Shown one piece after another: positions 18,371-27,196 of a DNA stretch of 64,000 bases (the first letter of the stretch is position 1; every line of letters starts with the position of its first letter). Origin of the DNA: Defluviicoccus sp. bin129. GTDB lineage: Bacteria > Pseudomonadota > Alphaproteobacteria > MPNO01. Below the pieces are notes generated by a model. That model ran no database searches and was not told where the DNA came from. It saw nothing but the letters and a program-made list of their open reading frames with translations. The translations under genes and the position numbers were made by a program. The stretch covers positions 1 through 64,000 of the forward strand of contig MPNO01000001.1 in NCBI GenBank assembly GCA_002239065.1. Reading direction: 5' to 3'.

Positions 18371-18802
18371 CTACCCGTCTTCGAGCGGCACCAGGGCCTC
18401 GGTCAGCAACCCCCGGATGTCGTCCGGCATGGGCGCGGAGATCCGGGTCACGGGGTCGAAGAACACCTCGACCGTTTCGAGCGTCGCGGTGAGCGTGCCG
18501 GTATCGACGTTGTACATCCGGTTCAGATGGGCGCAGCTCTTCTCGCCGACCCGGATGAAGGCGGTCTCGATGCGCAGCAGCTCGCCCGCCTTCATCTCGT
18601 GGACGAAGTTGAGGGTGTTGCGGGCGACCACCAGCATCACCCCGCGCGCCCTCATCTCGCTATGCGGACAGCCGATATGGCTCCAGACATGGAACCCGGC
18701 GTCGTCGAAGAAATTGCAGTAATGGCGGACGTTCATGTGCCCGAAATGGTCGCAATGCCAGGAATGGACGACCGCGCGATGGGTCTCGTGCCAGCTTCCC
18801 AA
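18371..18802 (-). CDS. Acyl-CoA thioesterase-like hotdog protein (4HBT family)
   Basis: A 143-residue hotdog-fold protein. VHSWHCDHFGHMNVRHY is the conserved entry of 4-hydroxybenzoyl-CoA-type thioesterases, with the Asp of CDHFGHMN expected to be catalytic. No ATG is available upstream; the TTG at 18802 has GGGGGAG seven bases before it and is the likely start. Downstream strands such as ARNTLNFVHEMKAGELLRI fit the fold. Substrate unknown. It is divergent from the luciferase-like gene at 18929. Confidence 0.82.
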   Translation of the reverse strand: MGSWHETHRAVVHSWHCDHFGHMNVRHYCNFFDDAGFHVWSHIGCPHSEMRARGVMLVVARNTLNFVHEMKAGELLRIETAFIRVGEKSCAHLNRMYNVDTGTLTATLETVEVFFDPVTRISAPMPDDIRGLLTEALVPLEDG

Positions 18803-18928
18803 TCGAATTCTCCCCCGCTGCCGGTTCGCGCTCTCTTTGTCGATGGCGCGCGGGCTGTCAAGCGACCGGGTTGACGGATGGCATCCGGGCCCGCCCACTA
18901 TGCCGGGCGCAACCGGCGGGAACGGACG

Positions 18929-19993
18929 ATGGATTTCGGCGTGAGCTTCGCGACCGCGGCGGAGCACTGGAAGACGGTCAAGCGGGCCGAGGCGCTCGGC
19001 TTCGACTATGCCTGGTTCTCCGACACCCAGCTGCTCAACGCCGACGTTTTCGTCGCCATGGCGGCGGCGGCCATGGAAACCTCGCGGATCCGCCTCGGCA
19101 CCGCGGTCGCGGTGCCCTCGAACCGGATCGCGCCGGTGACCGCCAACGCGCTTGCCTCGCTCAACAAGCTGGCGCCGGGGCGGATCGATTTCGGCATATC
19201 GACCGGGTTCACCGCGCGTCGGACGATGGGCCGCGGCGCGGTGCCCCTGGCCGGGATGGCGCAATACATCGAGGTCGTGAAGGGCCTGCTCGACGGCGAC
19301 ACGGTCGCGTGGAGCGATGCCGAGGGGACCAGCCGCATCCGCTTCCTCAACCCCGAGCACGGGCTGGTCAATATCGACGACCCGGTCCGCTTCCACGTCT
19401 CGGCGCTGGGGCCCAGGGGACGGCGGCTGACCGCGCGGATCGGGGCGGGGTGGATGTCGGCGGTGGGCAATCTCGACCGCGCGGCGGCCGACGCCGCGGA
19501 CATGCGGGACGCCATGCGCGAGGCGGGGCGCGATCCGGCCGGGCTCTACGCGACGGCGATCACCGGGGGCTGCGTGCTCGCCGAGGGCGAGGCGTATGAC
19601 AGCCCCCGGGCGAAGGCGCTGGCCGGGCCGGCCGCCGCGGTGGTGCTGCACAATCTGGTCGAACAGGAGCAGTTCGGCTCGATCCGGCTCGACCTGCCGG
19701 GCCCCCTCGCGCCGCTGCTGGAGCGCTACCGCGCGCTCTACCGGGGCTACACGCCGGAGGATGCGCGCTACCTCACCTTGCATCGCGGCCATCTCCTGTT
19801 CCTGCGGCCGGACGAAGCGCCGCTGATCACCGCCGATCTGATCCGCAACGCGACCGTCACCGGCACCAAGGCGCAGCTGCGCGAATCCATCCGCGCGCTC
19901 GAACAGGCCGGCTTCACCCAGTTCTCCTGCCACATCCGCTTCGGCCACGAGGAGACGCTCGACGAATGGGCCGAGGTGATCGCCGGTCTGTGA
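18929..19993 (+). CDS. LLM-class (luciferase-like) flavin-dependent oxidoreductase
   Basis: A 354-residue TIM-barrel oxidoreductase of the bacterial luciferase superfamily. The family pattern includes AEALGFDYAWFSDTQLLN at the N-terminus, RIRLGTAVAVPSNR, and the central GRIDFGISTGFTARRTMG segment. The cofactor may be FMN or F420; the sequence alone does not decide. The start at 18929 (MDFGVSF) is preferred over an in-frame ATG at 18878 because it matches the family's N-terminus. Convergent with prfB, 9 bases apart. Confidence 0.86.
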   Translation: MDFGVSFATAAEHWKTVKRAEALGFDYAWFSDTQLLNADVFVAMAAAAMETSRIRLGTAVAVPSNRIAPVTANALASLNKLAPGRIDFGISTGFTARRTMGRGAVPLAGMAQYIEVVKGLLDGDTVAWSDAEGTSRIRFLNPEHGLVNIDDPVRFHVSALGPRGRRLTARIGAGWMSAVGNLDRAAADAADMRDAMREAGRDPAGLYATAITGGCVLAEGEAYDSPRAKALAGPAAAVVLHNLVEQEQFGSIRLDLPGPLAPLLERYRALYRGYTPEDARYLTLHRGHLLFLRPDEAPLITADLIRNATVTGTKAQLRESIRALEQAGFTQFSCHIRFGHEETLDEWAEVIAGL

Positions 19994-20002
19994 GGCGCGG
20001 GC

Positions 20003-21122
20003 TTAGGAGGAACCCGCCGAACGCCCGCCCACCCGTGCGGCGAGCGCGGCGGCCATGAAGGCGTCGAGATCGCCGTCGAGCACCGCCTGGGGGTTCCCCT
20101 TCTCGATACTGGTGCGCAGGTCCTTGACCATCTGGTAGGGCTGGAGCACGTAGGAGCGGATCTGGTGCCCCCAGCCGATCTCGCTCTTGGCGGCGTGCTC
20201 GGCCTGGGCCTCCGCCTCGCGCCGCTGCAGCTCCTGCTCGTAGAGCCTGGCGCGCAGCATCGCGAAGGCGGCCGCCCGGTTGCGGTGCTGCGAGCGGTCG
20301 TTCTGGCACTGAACGACGATACCGGTCGGCAGGTGGGTGATCCTGACCGCGCTGTCGGTCCGGTTGACGTGCTGCCCGCCGGCGCCCGAGGCGCGGTAGG
20401 TGTCGATGCGGATCTCCTTGTCCTCGATCTCGATCGCGATGTCGTCGTCGATCACCGGATAGGCCCAGACCGAGGCGAAGCTGGTATGCCGTCTGGAACT
20501 CGCATCGAAGGGCGAGATGCGGACCAGGCGGTGAACCCCGCTCTCGGTCTTGAGCCAGCCATAGGCGTTCTCGCCCTTGACGCGCATGGTGACCGACTTG
20601 AAACCGGCCTCCTCGCCGAGGCTTTCCTCCAGCATCTCGACGGCGTAGCCATGCGCCTCGGCCCAGCGCGCGTACATCCGCGCCAGCATCTCCGCCCAGT
20701 CCTGGGACTCGGTGCCGCCGGCGCCGGCATGGATCTCGACGAAGCTGTCATTGGCGTCCGCCTCGCCGGAGAGCAGGCTCTCGGTCTCCATCCGGCCCGC
20801 CCGGTCGCGCAGCGCGAGCAGGGCGGCCTCGGCCTCGGCGACGACCTCCCCGTCATCCTCGGCCTCGCCGAGCTCGATGAGATCGCGGTTGTCCCGCATC
20901 TCCCGGTCGAGCGCGCGCCAGCCGGCGAGCGCGCCGTCCAGCCGCGTGCGCTCGCGCATCACGTCGCGCGCGCGCTCGGGATCGTTCCACAGCGCCGGGT
21001 CCTCGACCAGCGCGTTCAGCTCCGCCAGCCGGGCCTCCGATCCCTCGGGGTCAAAGGTGCCTCCTCAGCAGCGCAAGCGACTGCTCGATCTCGCCGAGGA
21101 CGGATTCGATTTCCGCGCGCAT
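20003..21122 (-). CDS. prfB: Peptide chain release factor 2 (with programmed +1 frameshift)
   Basis: RF2 reads UAA and UGA stop codons. The first reading frame runs from the ATG at 21122 for 23 codons to an in-frame TGA at 21053-21051; after a +1 shift the second frame runs from 21052 to the TAA at 20005-20003. The combined protein is 372 residues, normal for RF2. It has the GGQ motif ([18 protein letters not shown]) for peptide hydrolysis and an SPF-type tripeptide ([14 protein letters not shown]) for stop recognition. An annotation that ignores the shift would start at an internal Met and lose about 53 residues. Confidence 0.96.
21050..21066 (-). promoter_or_regulatory. RF2 programmed +1 frameshift site
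   Basis: The minus strand reads AGGAGG CAC CTT TGA C. This is the classic arrangement: an internal Shine-Dalgarno-like AGGAGG three bases before the CTT slippery codon, then UGA followed by C. When RF2 is scarce the ribosome slips at CTT and continues with GAC; when RF2 is plentiful it terminates. The layout matches the E. coli prfB site in spacing. Confidence 0.95.
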
Positions 21123-21164
21123 GAGGGCCGGCTCCGGGGTTTCTCGGTGACGTGGCGGGCGCGG

Positions 21165-23588
21165 CTAATATAGGTCGCGGCGGCGCCTCGGTGTAGCCGG
21201 GTCGTCGGCCGCCGGCGCCGTGGCGCCGCCGACGACGGGCGCGGCGACGGCGGGCTCGGTGCCCGGCTTGAACGCCTCGAGAATGACCCCCCTGCCCGAC
21301 CCGCGCGCGATGAGCCCGGTGGCCGCGTTCACCCGGACCAGGCGTATTCCGGGCGGGATGCGGAACGGCGTGGCCGGCTCGTCCGCGAGCGCCGCCTGCA
21401 TGAAATCGCGGAATATGGGGGCCGCCACCGACGAACCGGTCTCGTTCCGCCCGAGGGATCTGGGCGTGTCGAAACCGACGAAGACGCCGACCGCGAGATC
21501 CGGCGTGAAGCCGATGAACCAGGCATCGCGGCTGTCATTGGTGGTGCCGGTCTTGCCGGCGAGCGGCTTGCCCACGGCCCGGACCCGCCGCCCGGTGCCG
21601 CGCTGGACGGCGCCCTCCAGCATCGAGACCACCTGGTAGGCGCTCCCGGCATCGGCCACCCGTTCGCGGGTGTCCGGCAGGTCGGGCTCGGCCTGGCCGG
21701 TCCAGGGGACGCCGGTGCAGCCGGGACAGTCGCGCCGGTCGTACCGGAACACGGTCTTGCCGTTGCGGTCCTGGATGCGGTCGAGGACGGTGGGCACGAT
21801 CCGGTTTCCGCCATTGGCCAGCATGGCGTAGGCGGCGGTCAGGCGCAGCAGGGTGGTCTCGCCCGCGCCGAGCGACATCGAGAGGATGCGCGGCAGCCGG
21901 TCGACCACGCCGAGCCGTTCGGCGTAGCGCGCCACCGCCTCCATGCCGATGCGCTGCGCCACGCGCACGGTCATCAGGTTGCGGGATTTCTCGATGCCGA
22001 TCCGCATCGGGCTGGGCCCGTAGAACCGCCTGGTGAAGTTGGACGGCTTCCACTTGCCCATCCCCGGCCCCTGATCGATGACGAAGGGGGCGTCGAGCAC
22101 CAGGCTGGACGGGGTGAAGCCGTGGTCCAGGGCGGCGAGGTAGACGAAGGGCTTGAAGGCCGAGCCGGGCTGGCGCCTGGCCTGGGTGGCGCGATTGAAC
22201 TCGCTGGTCCGGTAGCTGAACCCGCCCGTCAGCGCCAGCACGCGGCCGGTATGGGGGTCGAGCGCGACCAGCGCCCCGCCGATATCGGGGATTTGACGCA
22301 GGGCGTAGCCGGCGCCCTCGGGCGCGCCTTCGGCGGCGGCAACCGGCTCGACGCATACCACGTCGCCGCGCTCGAGCACGTCGGATACCCGTTCGACCGC
22401 CGCGCCCAGCGCCTGGCCTTCCAGCCGCTCGCGCGCCCAGCGCAGCCGGTCGAGGGCGATCGTCCCCTGCTCTCCCGACACCAGGCGAATCGCGGCGGCG
22501 GTTTGGCCCGCCCGATCGACCACGGCCATTCGCCAGCCCTTCGGCATGCCGGCGATGCGGTGCCGCCCGAGCTGGGCGGCGATCGGCAGATCCGGGTCGA
22601 TCCGGGCCACCGGACCGTGCCAGCCATGGCGCCGGTCGTAAGCGATCAGACCGTCGCGCAACGACCGGTCGGCGGCCGCCTGCAACCCGGGATCGAGCGT
22701 GGTCCTCACCGACAGGCCGCCGCCATAGAGCTGCGCTGTCCCGAACCGCGCGGCGAGCTCGCGGCGCACCTCCTCGACGAAGTACTCCGCCCGGGCGACC
22801 AGCACCTCGTCGGGCGGGGTGAGCGTCACCGGGCGCGACCGGGCGAGCGCCGCCTCGGCCTCGCCGATACGCCCGTCGCTCAGCATCCGGCCGATCACGT
22901 AATCCCGCCGCGCGCGCGCCGCCCCGGGGCGGCGTTCGGGGTGGTAGTTGTTCGGCGCCTTGGGCAGGCCGGCGAGAAAGGCGGCCTCGGCGACGGTCAG
23001 CTCGTCGAGCGACTTGTTGAAGTAGTTTATGGCGGCGGCCGCGACACCGTAGGAGCCGAGCCCGAGATAGATCTGGTTGAGATAGAGTTCGAGAATGCGC
23101 TCCTTGGAGAGCGCGCGCTCGATGCGGAAGGCGAGCAGGATCTCGCGGATCTTGCGCCGATAGGAAACCGCGTCGGAGAGGAGGAAGTTCTTCGTCACCT
23201 GCTGGGTGATGGTCGATGCGCCGACCGGCCGCCGGTCGGTGCCGATCCGCATGAGGTTCCTGATCATGGCGACCGCGATCCCCGGCGGATCGATCCCGGA
23301 ATGCTCGAAGAACGTCTTGTCCTCGGCCGAGAGGAAGGCCTCGATAATCCGGCGCGGCATGGCGGAGACCGGGACGAAGACCCGTTTCTCGGTCGCGAAC
23401 TCGGCGAGCAGCCTGCCGTCTCCGGCATGGATTCGGCTCACCATGGGCGGTTCGTAGTCTGCCAGCTGGGCGTAGTCCGGCAGACCGCGGCTGTAGGAGA
23501 AGAGCAGCCAGACGAGACCGCCGCCGGCGAGAAGCCCGACGACGACGAGAACCGTAGCCAGTACGCCGATCGTCTTCAGAACACGCAT
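21165..23588 (-). CDS. Penicillin-binding protein 1A, bifunctional glycosyltransferase/transpeptidase
   Basis: An 807-residue class A PBP. It has one N-terminal membrane anchor (about 5-30), a GT51 glycosyltransferase domain with the catalytic Glu89 in SAEDKTFFEHSG and GASTITQQVTKN, and a transpeptidase domain with SAFK (Ser476, Lys479), SRN (535-537) and KTGTT (679-683). An OB-like insert lies near 320-420. The C-terminal tail is Ala/Pro-rich. It polymerises and cross-links peptidoglycan at the outer face of the inner membrane. The AmiC-like hydrolase gene lies just upstream on the same strand (84-base gap), linking wall synthesis and cleavage. Confidence 0.96.
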   Translation of the reverse strand: MRVLKTIGVLATVLVVVGLLAGGGLVWLLFSYSRGLPDYAQLADYEPPMVSRIHAGDGRLLAEFATEKRVFVPVSAMPRRIIEAFLSAEDKTFFEHSGIDPPGIAVAMIRNLMRIGTDRRPVGASTITQQVTKNFLLSDAVSYRRKIREILLAFRIERALSKERILELYLNQIYLGLGSYGVAAAAINYFNKSLDELTVAEAAFLAGLPKAPNNYHPERRPGAARARRDYVIGRMLSDGRIGEAEAALARSRPVTLTPPDEVLVARAEYFVEEVRRELAARFGTAQLYGGGLSVRTTLDPGLQAAADRSLRDGLIAYDRRHGWHGPVARIDPDLPIAAQLGRHRIAGMPKGWRMAVVDRAGQTAAAIRLVSGEQGTIALDRLRWARERLEGQALGAAVERVSDVLERGDVVCVEPVAAAEGAPEGAGYALRQIPDIGGALVALDPHTGRVLALTGGFSYRTSEFNRATQARRQPGSAFKPFVYLAALDHGFTPSSLVLDAPFVIDQGPGMGKWKPSNFTRRFYGPSPMRIGIEKSRNLMTVRVAQRIGMEAVARYAERLGVVDRLPRILSMSLGAGETTLLRLTAAYAMLANGGNRIVPTVLDRIQDRNGKTVFRYDRRDCPGCTGVPWTGQAEPDLPDTRERVADAGSAYQVVSMLEGAVQRGTGRRVRAVGKPLAGKTGTTNDSRDAWFIGFTPDLAVGVFVGFDTPRSLGRNETGSSVAAPIFRDFMQAALADEPATPFRIPPGIRLVRVNAATGLIARGSGRGVILEAFKPGTEPAVAAPVVGGATAPAADDPATPRRRRDLY

Positions 23589-23672
23589 GTCGACCGAACA
23601 TCACCGGGCCGTCCCCGCCGGCACGGGGATCGAGGCCGAGGGCGGCCGGTCAGGAGGATATGGGGACGGATC

Positions 23673-24875
23673 CTACCGTTTGAAGGCCTGTTCCCGCGCA
23701 AAATAGCTGTCGATGGCACGGACGATCGCGGCGGCGACGCGCTCGCGCTCGCGTGGCCGGTTGAGGATGCGCTCTTCGGAGCGGTGCGACAGGTAGCCGA
23801 GCTCGACCAGAACCGAGGGAACGTCGGGCGCCTTGAGGACCGCGAAACCCGCGAAACGGTGCGTGTTGCGCAGCAGGGTGCGGACCTTGCCGATCTCGCG
23901 CGAGAGGATGCGCGCGAAGATCGCGGAGTCGTTCATCGTCTGGCGTTGCGCGAGATCGATGAGGAAGCTGGCGACCTCCGAGGTCTGCTCGGTGAGGTTT
24001 ATGCCGGCGATCAGATCCGCCTTGTTCTCCCTGGCGGCGAGCGCCGCCGCCTCCCGGTCCGAGGCGCGTTCGGAAAGCGTGTACACCGAGGCGCCGCGCA
24101 CCCTCCTCCCCGGAATCGAATCGGCGTGCAGCGAGATGAACAGATCCGCCGCGTGGCGGCGCGCCGTCGCGACCCGCCGGCGCAGCGGCACGAACACGTC
24201 GCGCTTGCGGGTCATCACGACGCGGTAGCGTCCCGTCGCGCGAAGTTTCCTCGCCACCGCCCTGGCATGGGCCAGCGTCACCCGCTTCTCGCGCGTGCCG
24301 CGCGCCCCGATGGCGCCGGGATCGACCCCGCCATGGCCGGGGTCGACGGCGACCGTCTTGAGGCTGCGCGCGACGCGGCGCTTGGGAAGCGGGATCGATT
24401 CGGTTTCCGCCGCGGGCTTCGCCGCGCGGCCCGGCGATGCGCGCCGCGCGAATCGGGCCGCGCTCACCGCGCGCAGATCCACCACCAGCCGATGGGTGCG
24501 ATCGTTCCCGGGGGGCAGCAGGAACGCCTTCTCGACCGCCACCGGTCGCGCGACATCGAGCACCACGCGCGAGACGGTGTCGCTGAAATGCCCGTAGCGG
24601 AACGCCTGGACCAGCCCGCCTCTGGGCGACCTCAGCGGGTCCAGCCTCCAGGTCACCGGCGGCAGGTCGACCACCACCCGGTAAGGCTTGTCGAGGGTGA
24701 AGACGGCGAATTTCACCTGCGCGCTGAGTTCCAGGACGAACCGTGTCGTGGCCTTGCCGGGGCCGATTCGAGCGCCCATGACGAGGGTGGCGGCGTCGGC
24801 GGCAGCCGCTGCGCAGGCGGTCAGCGCCAGCGCGATCCCGACAGGCGTCCAGAGGCGCCTTGTTCTCAGGAACAT
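23673..24875 (-). CDS. N-acetylmuramoyl-L-alanine amidase (AMIN + Amidase_3), AmiC-like
   Basis: A 400-residue exported amidase that separates daughter cells by cutting the peptide from peptidoglycan. An N-terminal signal peptide (to about residue 28, with ALAATA-type end) is followed by an AMIN domain (about 30-140) and an Arg-rich linker. The zinc amidase has VDPGHGGVDPGAIG (His and following Glu in TREK), SLHADS and the catalytic Glu in VLVELGYLSH. Activity of such enzymes is normally switched on by EnvC-like proteins, not seen here. Confidence 0.93.
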   Translation of the reverse strand: MFLRTRRLWTPVGIALALTACAAAAADAATLVMGARIGPGKATTRFVLELSAQVKFAVFTLDKPYRVVVDLPPVTWRLDPLRSPRGGLVQAFRYGHFSDTVSRVVLDVARPVAVEKAFLLPPGNDRTHRLVVDLRAVSAARFARRASPGRAAKPAAETESIPLPKRRVARSLKTVAVDPGHGGVDPGAIGARGTREKRVTLAHARAVARKLRATGRYRVVMTRKRDVFVPLRRRVATARRHAADLFISLHADSIPGRRVRGASVYTLSERASDREAAALAARENKADLIAGINLTEQTSEVASFLIDLAQRQTMNDSAIFARILSREIGKVRTLLRNTHRFAGFAVLKAPDVPSVLVELGYLSHRSEERILNRPRERERVAAAIVRAIDSYFAREQAFKR

Positions 24876-24956
24876 GTCCCCGGCCCCAAATCCCGGACCG
24901 CATCTATACGCGCGGTGGGCGATTTAGTCCATGACCGGGAAAGCGCAGGGGCGGGA

Positions 24957-25211
24957 TCAGTCGCGCAGATCCGCGAGCGCGATGATCCGGTATTCCTCGA
25001 TATTTCCCATCGCGTTGCCGGCGACCACGTCGCGCAATGCCTCGTGATCGTCCACGTCGACCAGCGTGGCGTAGCCCTTGAGCCCGGCGATCGGGTAGAC
25101 GCTGGCCCGGTTGCTCTCGCCGAGCGAGACGAAATGGTTGACGCATTGGCCGACCGGCGCGTCCTTGGTGCGATGCGGCGGCGGGCGGTTGATGATGAGA
25201 AATTTTGCCAT
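24957..25211 (-). CDS. Small conserved protein, paralogue of the next gene
   Basis: An 84-residue protein starting MAKFLIINRPPPHRTKDA and containing VDVDDHEALRDVVAGNAMG. It resembles the neighbour at 25227-25523 (MAKFLVLARP start and the shared DVDDH motif), so the two arose by duplication. The short strand-helix-strand pattern suggests a ferredoxin-like fold as in YCII or muconolactone-isomerase-like proteins. I do not recognise its function. It is the third gene of an operon headed by the triple RidA protein. Confidence 0.6.
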   Translation of the reverse strand: MAKFLIINRPPPHRTKDAPVGQCVNHFVSLGESNRASVYPIAGLKGYATLVDVDDHEALRDVVAGNAMGNIEEYRIIALADLRD

Positions 25212-25226
25212 GTCTCGCTCCCCTCG

Positions 25227-25523
25227 CTAGCCGATGATCCCGGCCTCGCGCATCGCCCGGGTTTCGCCTTCCAGCGTGCCGAGCGCGTAGACCTCGTAGG
25301 CGCCCCAGCTGCCGCCGGGGTTGCGGAACAGCACGGCCATCAACTCGTCATGGTCGTCGACGTCGAGGAACACGGCGAACCCGGCGCCGTTGTCCTCGAC
25401 GATCTCGTAGACCTCCGCCCTGCCCTCGTCGCGCAGCGCCCGCCACTGGGCCCGGGCGCCGTCGACATTGGCCTTTTGCGGCAGCGGCTTCTTGGGCCGC
25501 GCCAGAACCAGGAACTTGGCCAT
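25227..25523 (-). CDS. Small conserved protein, paralogue of the previous gene
   Basis: A 98-residue relative of the 84-residue protein downstream, sharing MAKFL and the FLDVDDHDELMAVLF segment. Probable ferredoxin-like alpha/beta fold; function unknown. It starts 9 bases after the stop of the triple RidA gene, so they are cotranscribed. Co-occurrence with RidA domains hints at work on a small reactive metabolite, but this is only context. Confidence 0.62.
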   Translation of the reverse strand: MAKFLVLARPKKPLPQKANVDGARAQWRALRDEGRAEVYEIVEDNGAGFAVFLDVDDHDELMAVLFRNPGGSWGAYEVYALGTLEGETRAMREAGIIG

Positions 25524-25532
25524 CTGCGCTCC

Positions 25533-26783
25533 TCAGCTTCGTACCGCCCCGATCAGGTCGATCTCGATCATCGCGCCGGGGACGAGAAGCCCCGTGGTGC
25601 CGACCGTCGTCCGCGCCGGCGGGATGTCGAAATATTCCTTCCAGACCTCGTCGAAGGCATTGAAATCATTGAGGTCTTCGAGGAAGACCTGGGCCTTGAT
25701 TACGTCGTCGAGCGAGCTCCCCGCGGCGGCGAAACTGCGCGCCAGATTGTCCAGCACATAGCGGGTGCGCTTCTTGATGTTCGAGCCGTAATAGGGGAAG
25801 GCCGGGTCGATCCTGGCCTCGGCCGGGATCCCGGTCGTGAAATCGCTCGGCACCTGCCCCGCGGCGAAGACGTAATCGCCCAGCCGGTACGCCTCGGTGT
25901 AGTTGGCGAGCGGCTGCGGGCTGCCGGAGCGGATCGCGGTGCACTCGAGCGCGCCCGGGACGTAGCCGATCAGGTCGATCTCGATCATCGCATCCTTGAC
26001 CAGAAGACCCGTCGTGCCGACCGTCGTCCGCGCCGGCGGCGAGTCGAAATACTCCTTCCAGACCTCGTCGAAGGCGTCGAACTCGTCGAGATCCTCCAGG
26101 AAGACCTGCGCCTTGACCACGTGATCGAGCGAGGAGCCCGCCGCCTCGAAGGTCCGGGCCAGGTTCCCCAGCACGTAGCGGGTGCGCTTCTTGATGTCCG
26201 AGCCGTAGAAGGGGAACGCCGGGTCGGTCCGCGCCTCGGCCGGGATTCCGGTGGTGAAATCGGTGGGCAGCTGGCCGGCGGCGAAGACCAGCCCGCCGAC
26301 CCGGAAGGCCTCGGTGTAGTTGGCGAGCGGCTGGGGCACGTCCGACGCCACCGCGATGCAGTCGAGCTCGCCCGGCACATAGCCGATCAGGTCGATCTCG
26401 ATCATCGCGTCCCTGACCAGAAGGCCGCTGGTGCCGACCGTGGTGCGTGCCGGCGGGGTCTTGAAATATTCCTTCCAGACCTCGTCGAAAGCGTTGAAGT
26501 GGTCGAGGTCTTCCAGGAACACCTGCGCCTTGACGATGTGGTCGAGCGAGGAGCCCGCCGCCTCGAAGGTTCTGGCGAGGTTGTTCAGCACGTACGCGGT
26601 GCGCTTCTTGATGTCGGAGCCGTAATAGGGAAAGGCGGGATCGGTCCGCGCTTCGGGCGGAATTCCGGTCGTGAAATCGGTTGGAAGCTGGCCCGCCGCG
26701 AAGACCAGCCCGCCGGCGCGAAACGCCTCGGTATAGTTGGCGAGGGGCTGGGGAATGCCGGATCTGACGGCCTCGACCCGCAT
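25533..26783 (-). CDS. Three tandem RidA (YjgF/UK114) domains in one chain
   Basis: RidA proteins are homotrimers that hydrolyse reactive enamine/imine intermediates at sites between subunits. This 416-residue protein holds three near-identical RidA domains with a 139-residue period: PQPLANYTEAF/Y recurs at about 11, 150 and 289, and the signature PARTTVGTxGLL at 111, 250 and 389. The Arg that binds the imino acid carboxylate is kept in all three (113, 252, 391). The start at 26783 follows GAGGAA; a longer frame to 26849 has no support. A one-chain pseudo-trimer is the simple reading. The DNA repeats have diverged, so this is not a recent assembly artefact. Confidence 0.92.
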   Translation of the reverse strand: MRVEAVRSGIPQPLANYTEAFRAGGLVFAAGQLPTDFTTGIPPEARTDPAFPYYGSDIKKRTAYVLNNLARTFEAAGSSLDHIVKAQVFLEDLDHFNAFDEVWKEYFKTPPARTTVGTSGLLVRDAMIEIDLIGYVPGELDCIAVASDVPQPLANYTEAFRVGGLVFAAGQLPTDFTTGIPAEARTDPAFPFYGSDIKKRTRYVLGNLARTFEAAGSSLDHVVKAQVFLEDLDEFDAFDEVWKEYFDSPPARTTVGTTGLLVKDAMIEIDLIGYVPGALECTAIRSGSPQPLANYTEAYRLGDYVFAAGQVPSDFTTGIPAEARIDPAFPYYGSNIKKRTRYVLDNLARSFAAAGSSLDDVIKAQVFLEDLNDFNAFDEVWKEYFDIPPARTTVGTTGLLVPGAMIEIDLIGAVRS

Positions 26784-27196
26784 GATTCGTTCCTCGGCGG
26801 CCACTGCGCAGGCGACGGCAATTCTTCTTGGCCCGGATGGACCTGTCAATCGACGGCCGCCCGATTGTCAGGAATGCGGTTGAGTAGGCGGGGCCGCGCG
26901 ACTATGTTTCGGACGCGGCCGATGGAGATCGGACGCGTACGCGGCACGCGGCTGCGATGCCGTGCCGGCAGTGCGCCCGGCGGGAGCCGGCGCCGCACGC
27001 TGACGTCGGAATTTGGGGAAAATGACAGTCGGGTCCGAGGCAAGGAAAGTATTCGGCAGCCGAATCAGCCGAGATCGGGCGGAATCCACTCCGCACGACC
27101 GGGTTCTGACGGCGCCCCTCGAGGCCACGACCGAAACAAGGCCGATTGCGCCGCCACGACGCCCAGCGTCGCGCCGCGCCGGCCGCGGAGCAGTCT
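26784..27196. other. Divergent intergenic region between triple RidA and rne
   Basis: This 413-base gap has no gene I can support. It must hold the promoters for both neighbours and a long rne leader. Long leaders are used for RNase E self-regulation in other bacteria. GC-rich inverted segments such as GGCACGCGGCTGCGATGCCGTGCC (26949-26972) may fold, but I cannot assign a regulatory element. Confidence 0.4.

Noticed and set aside
21165-24875. A complete division or wall gene cluster
   Set aside because: Only PBP1A and the amidase are wall genes here; the flanking genes (prfB, small paralogues, RidA) are unrelated, so a dedicated cluster is not supported.
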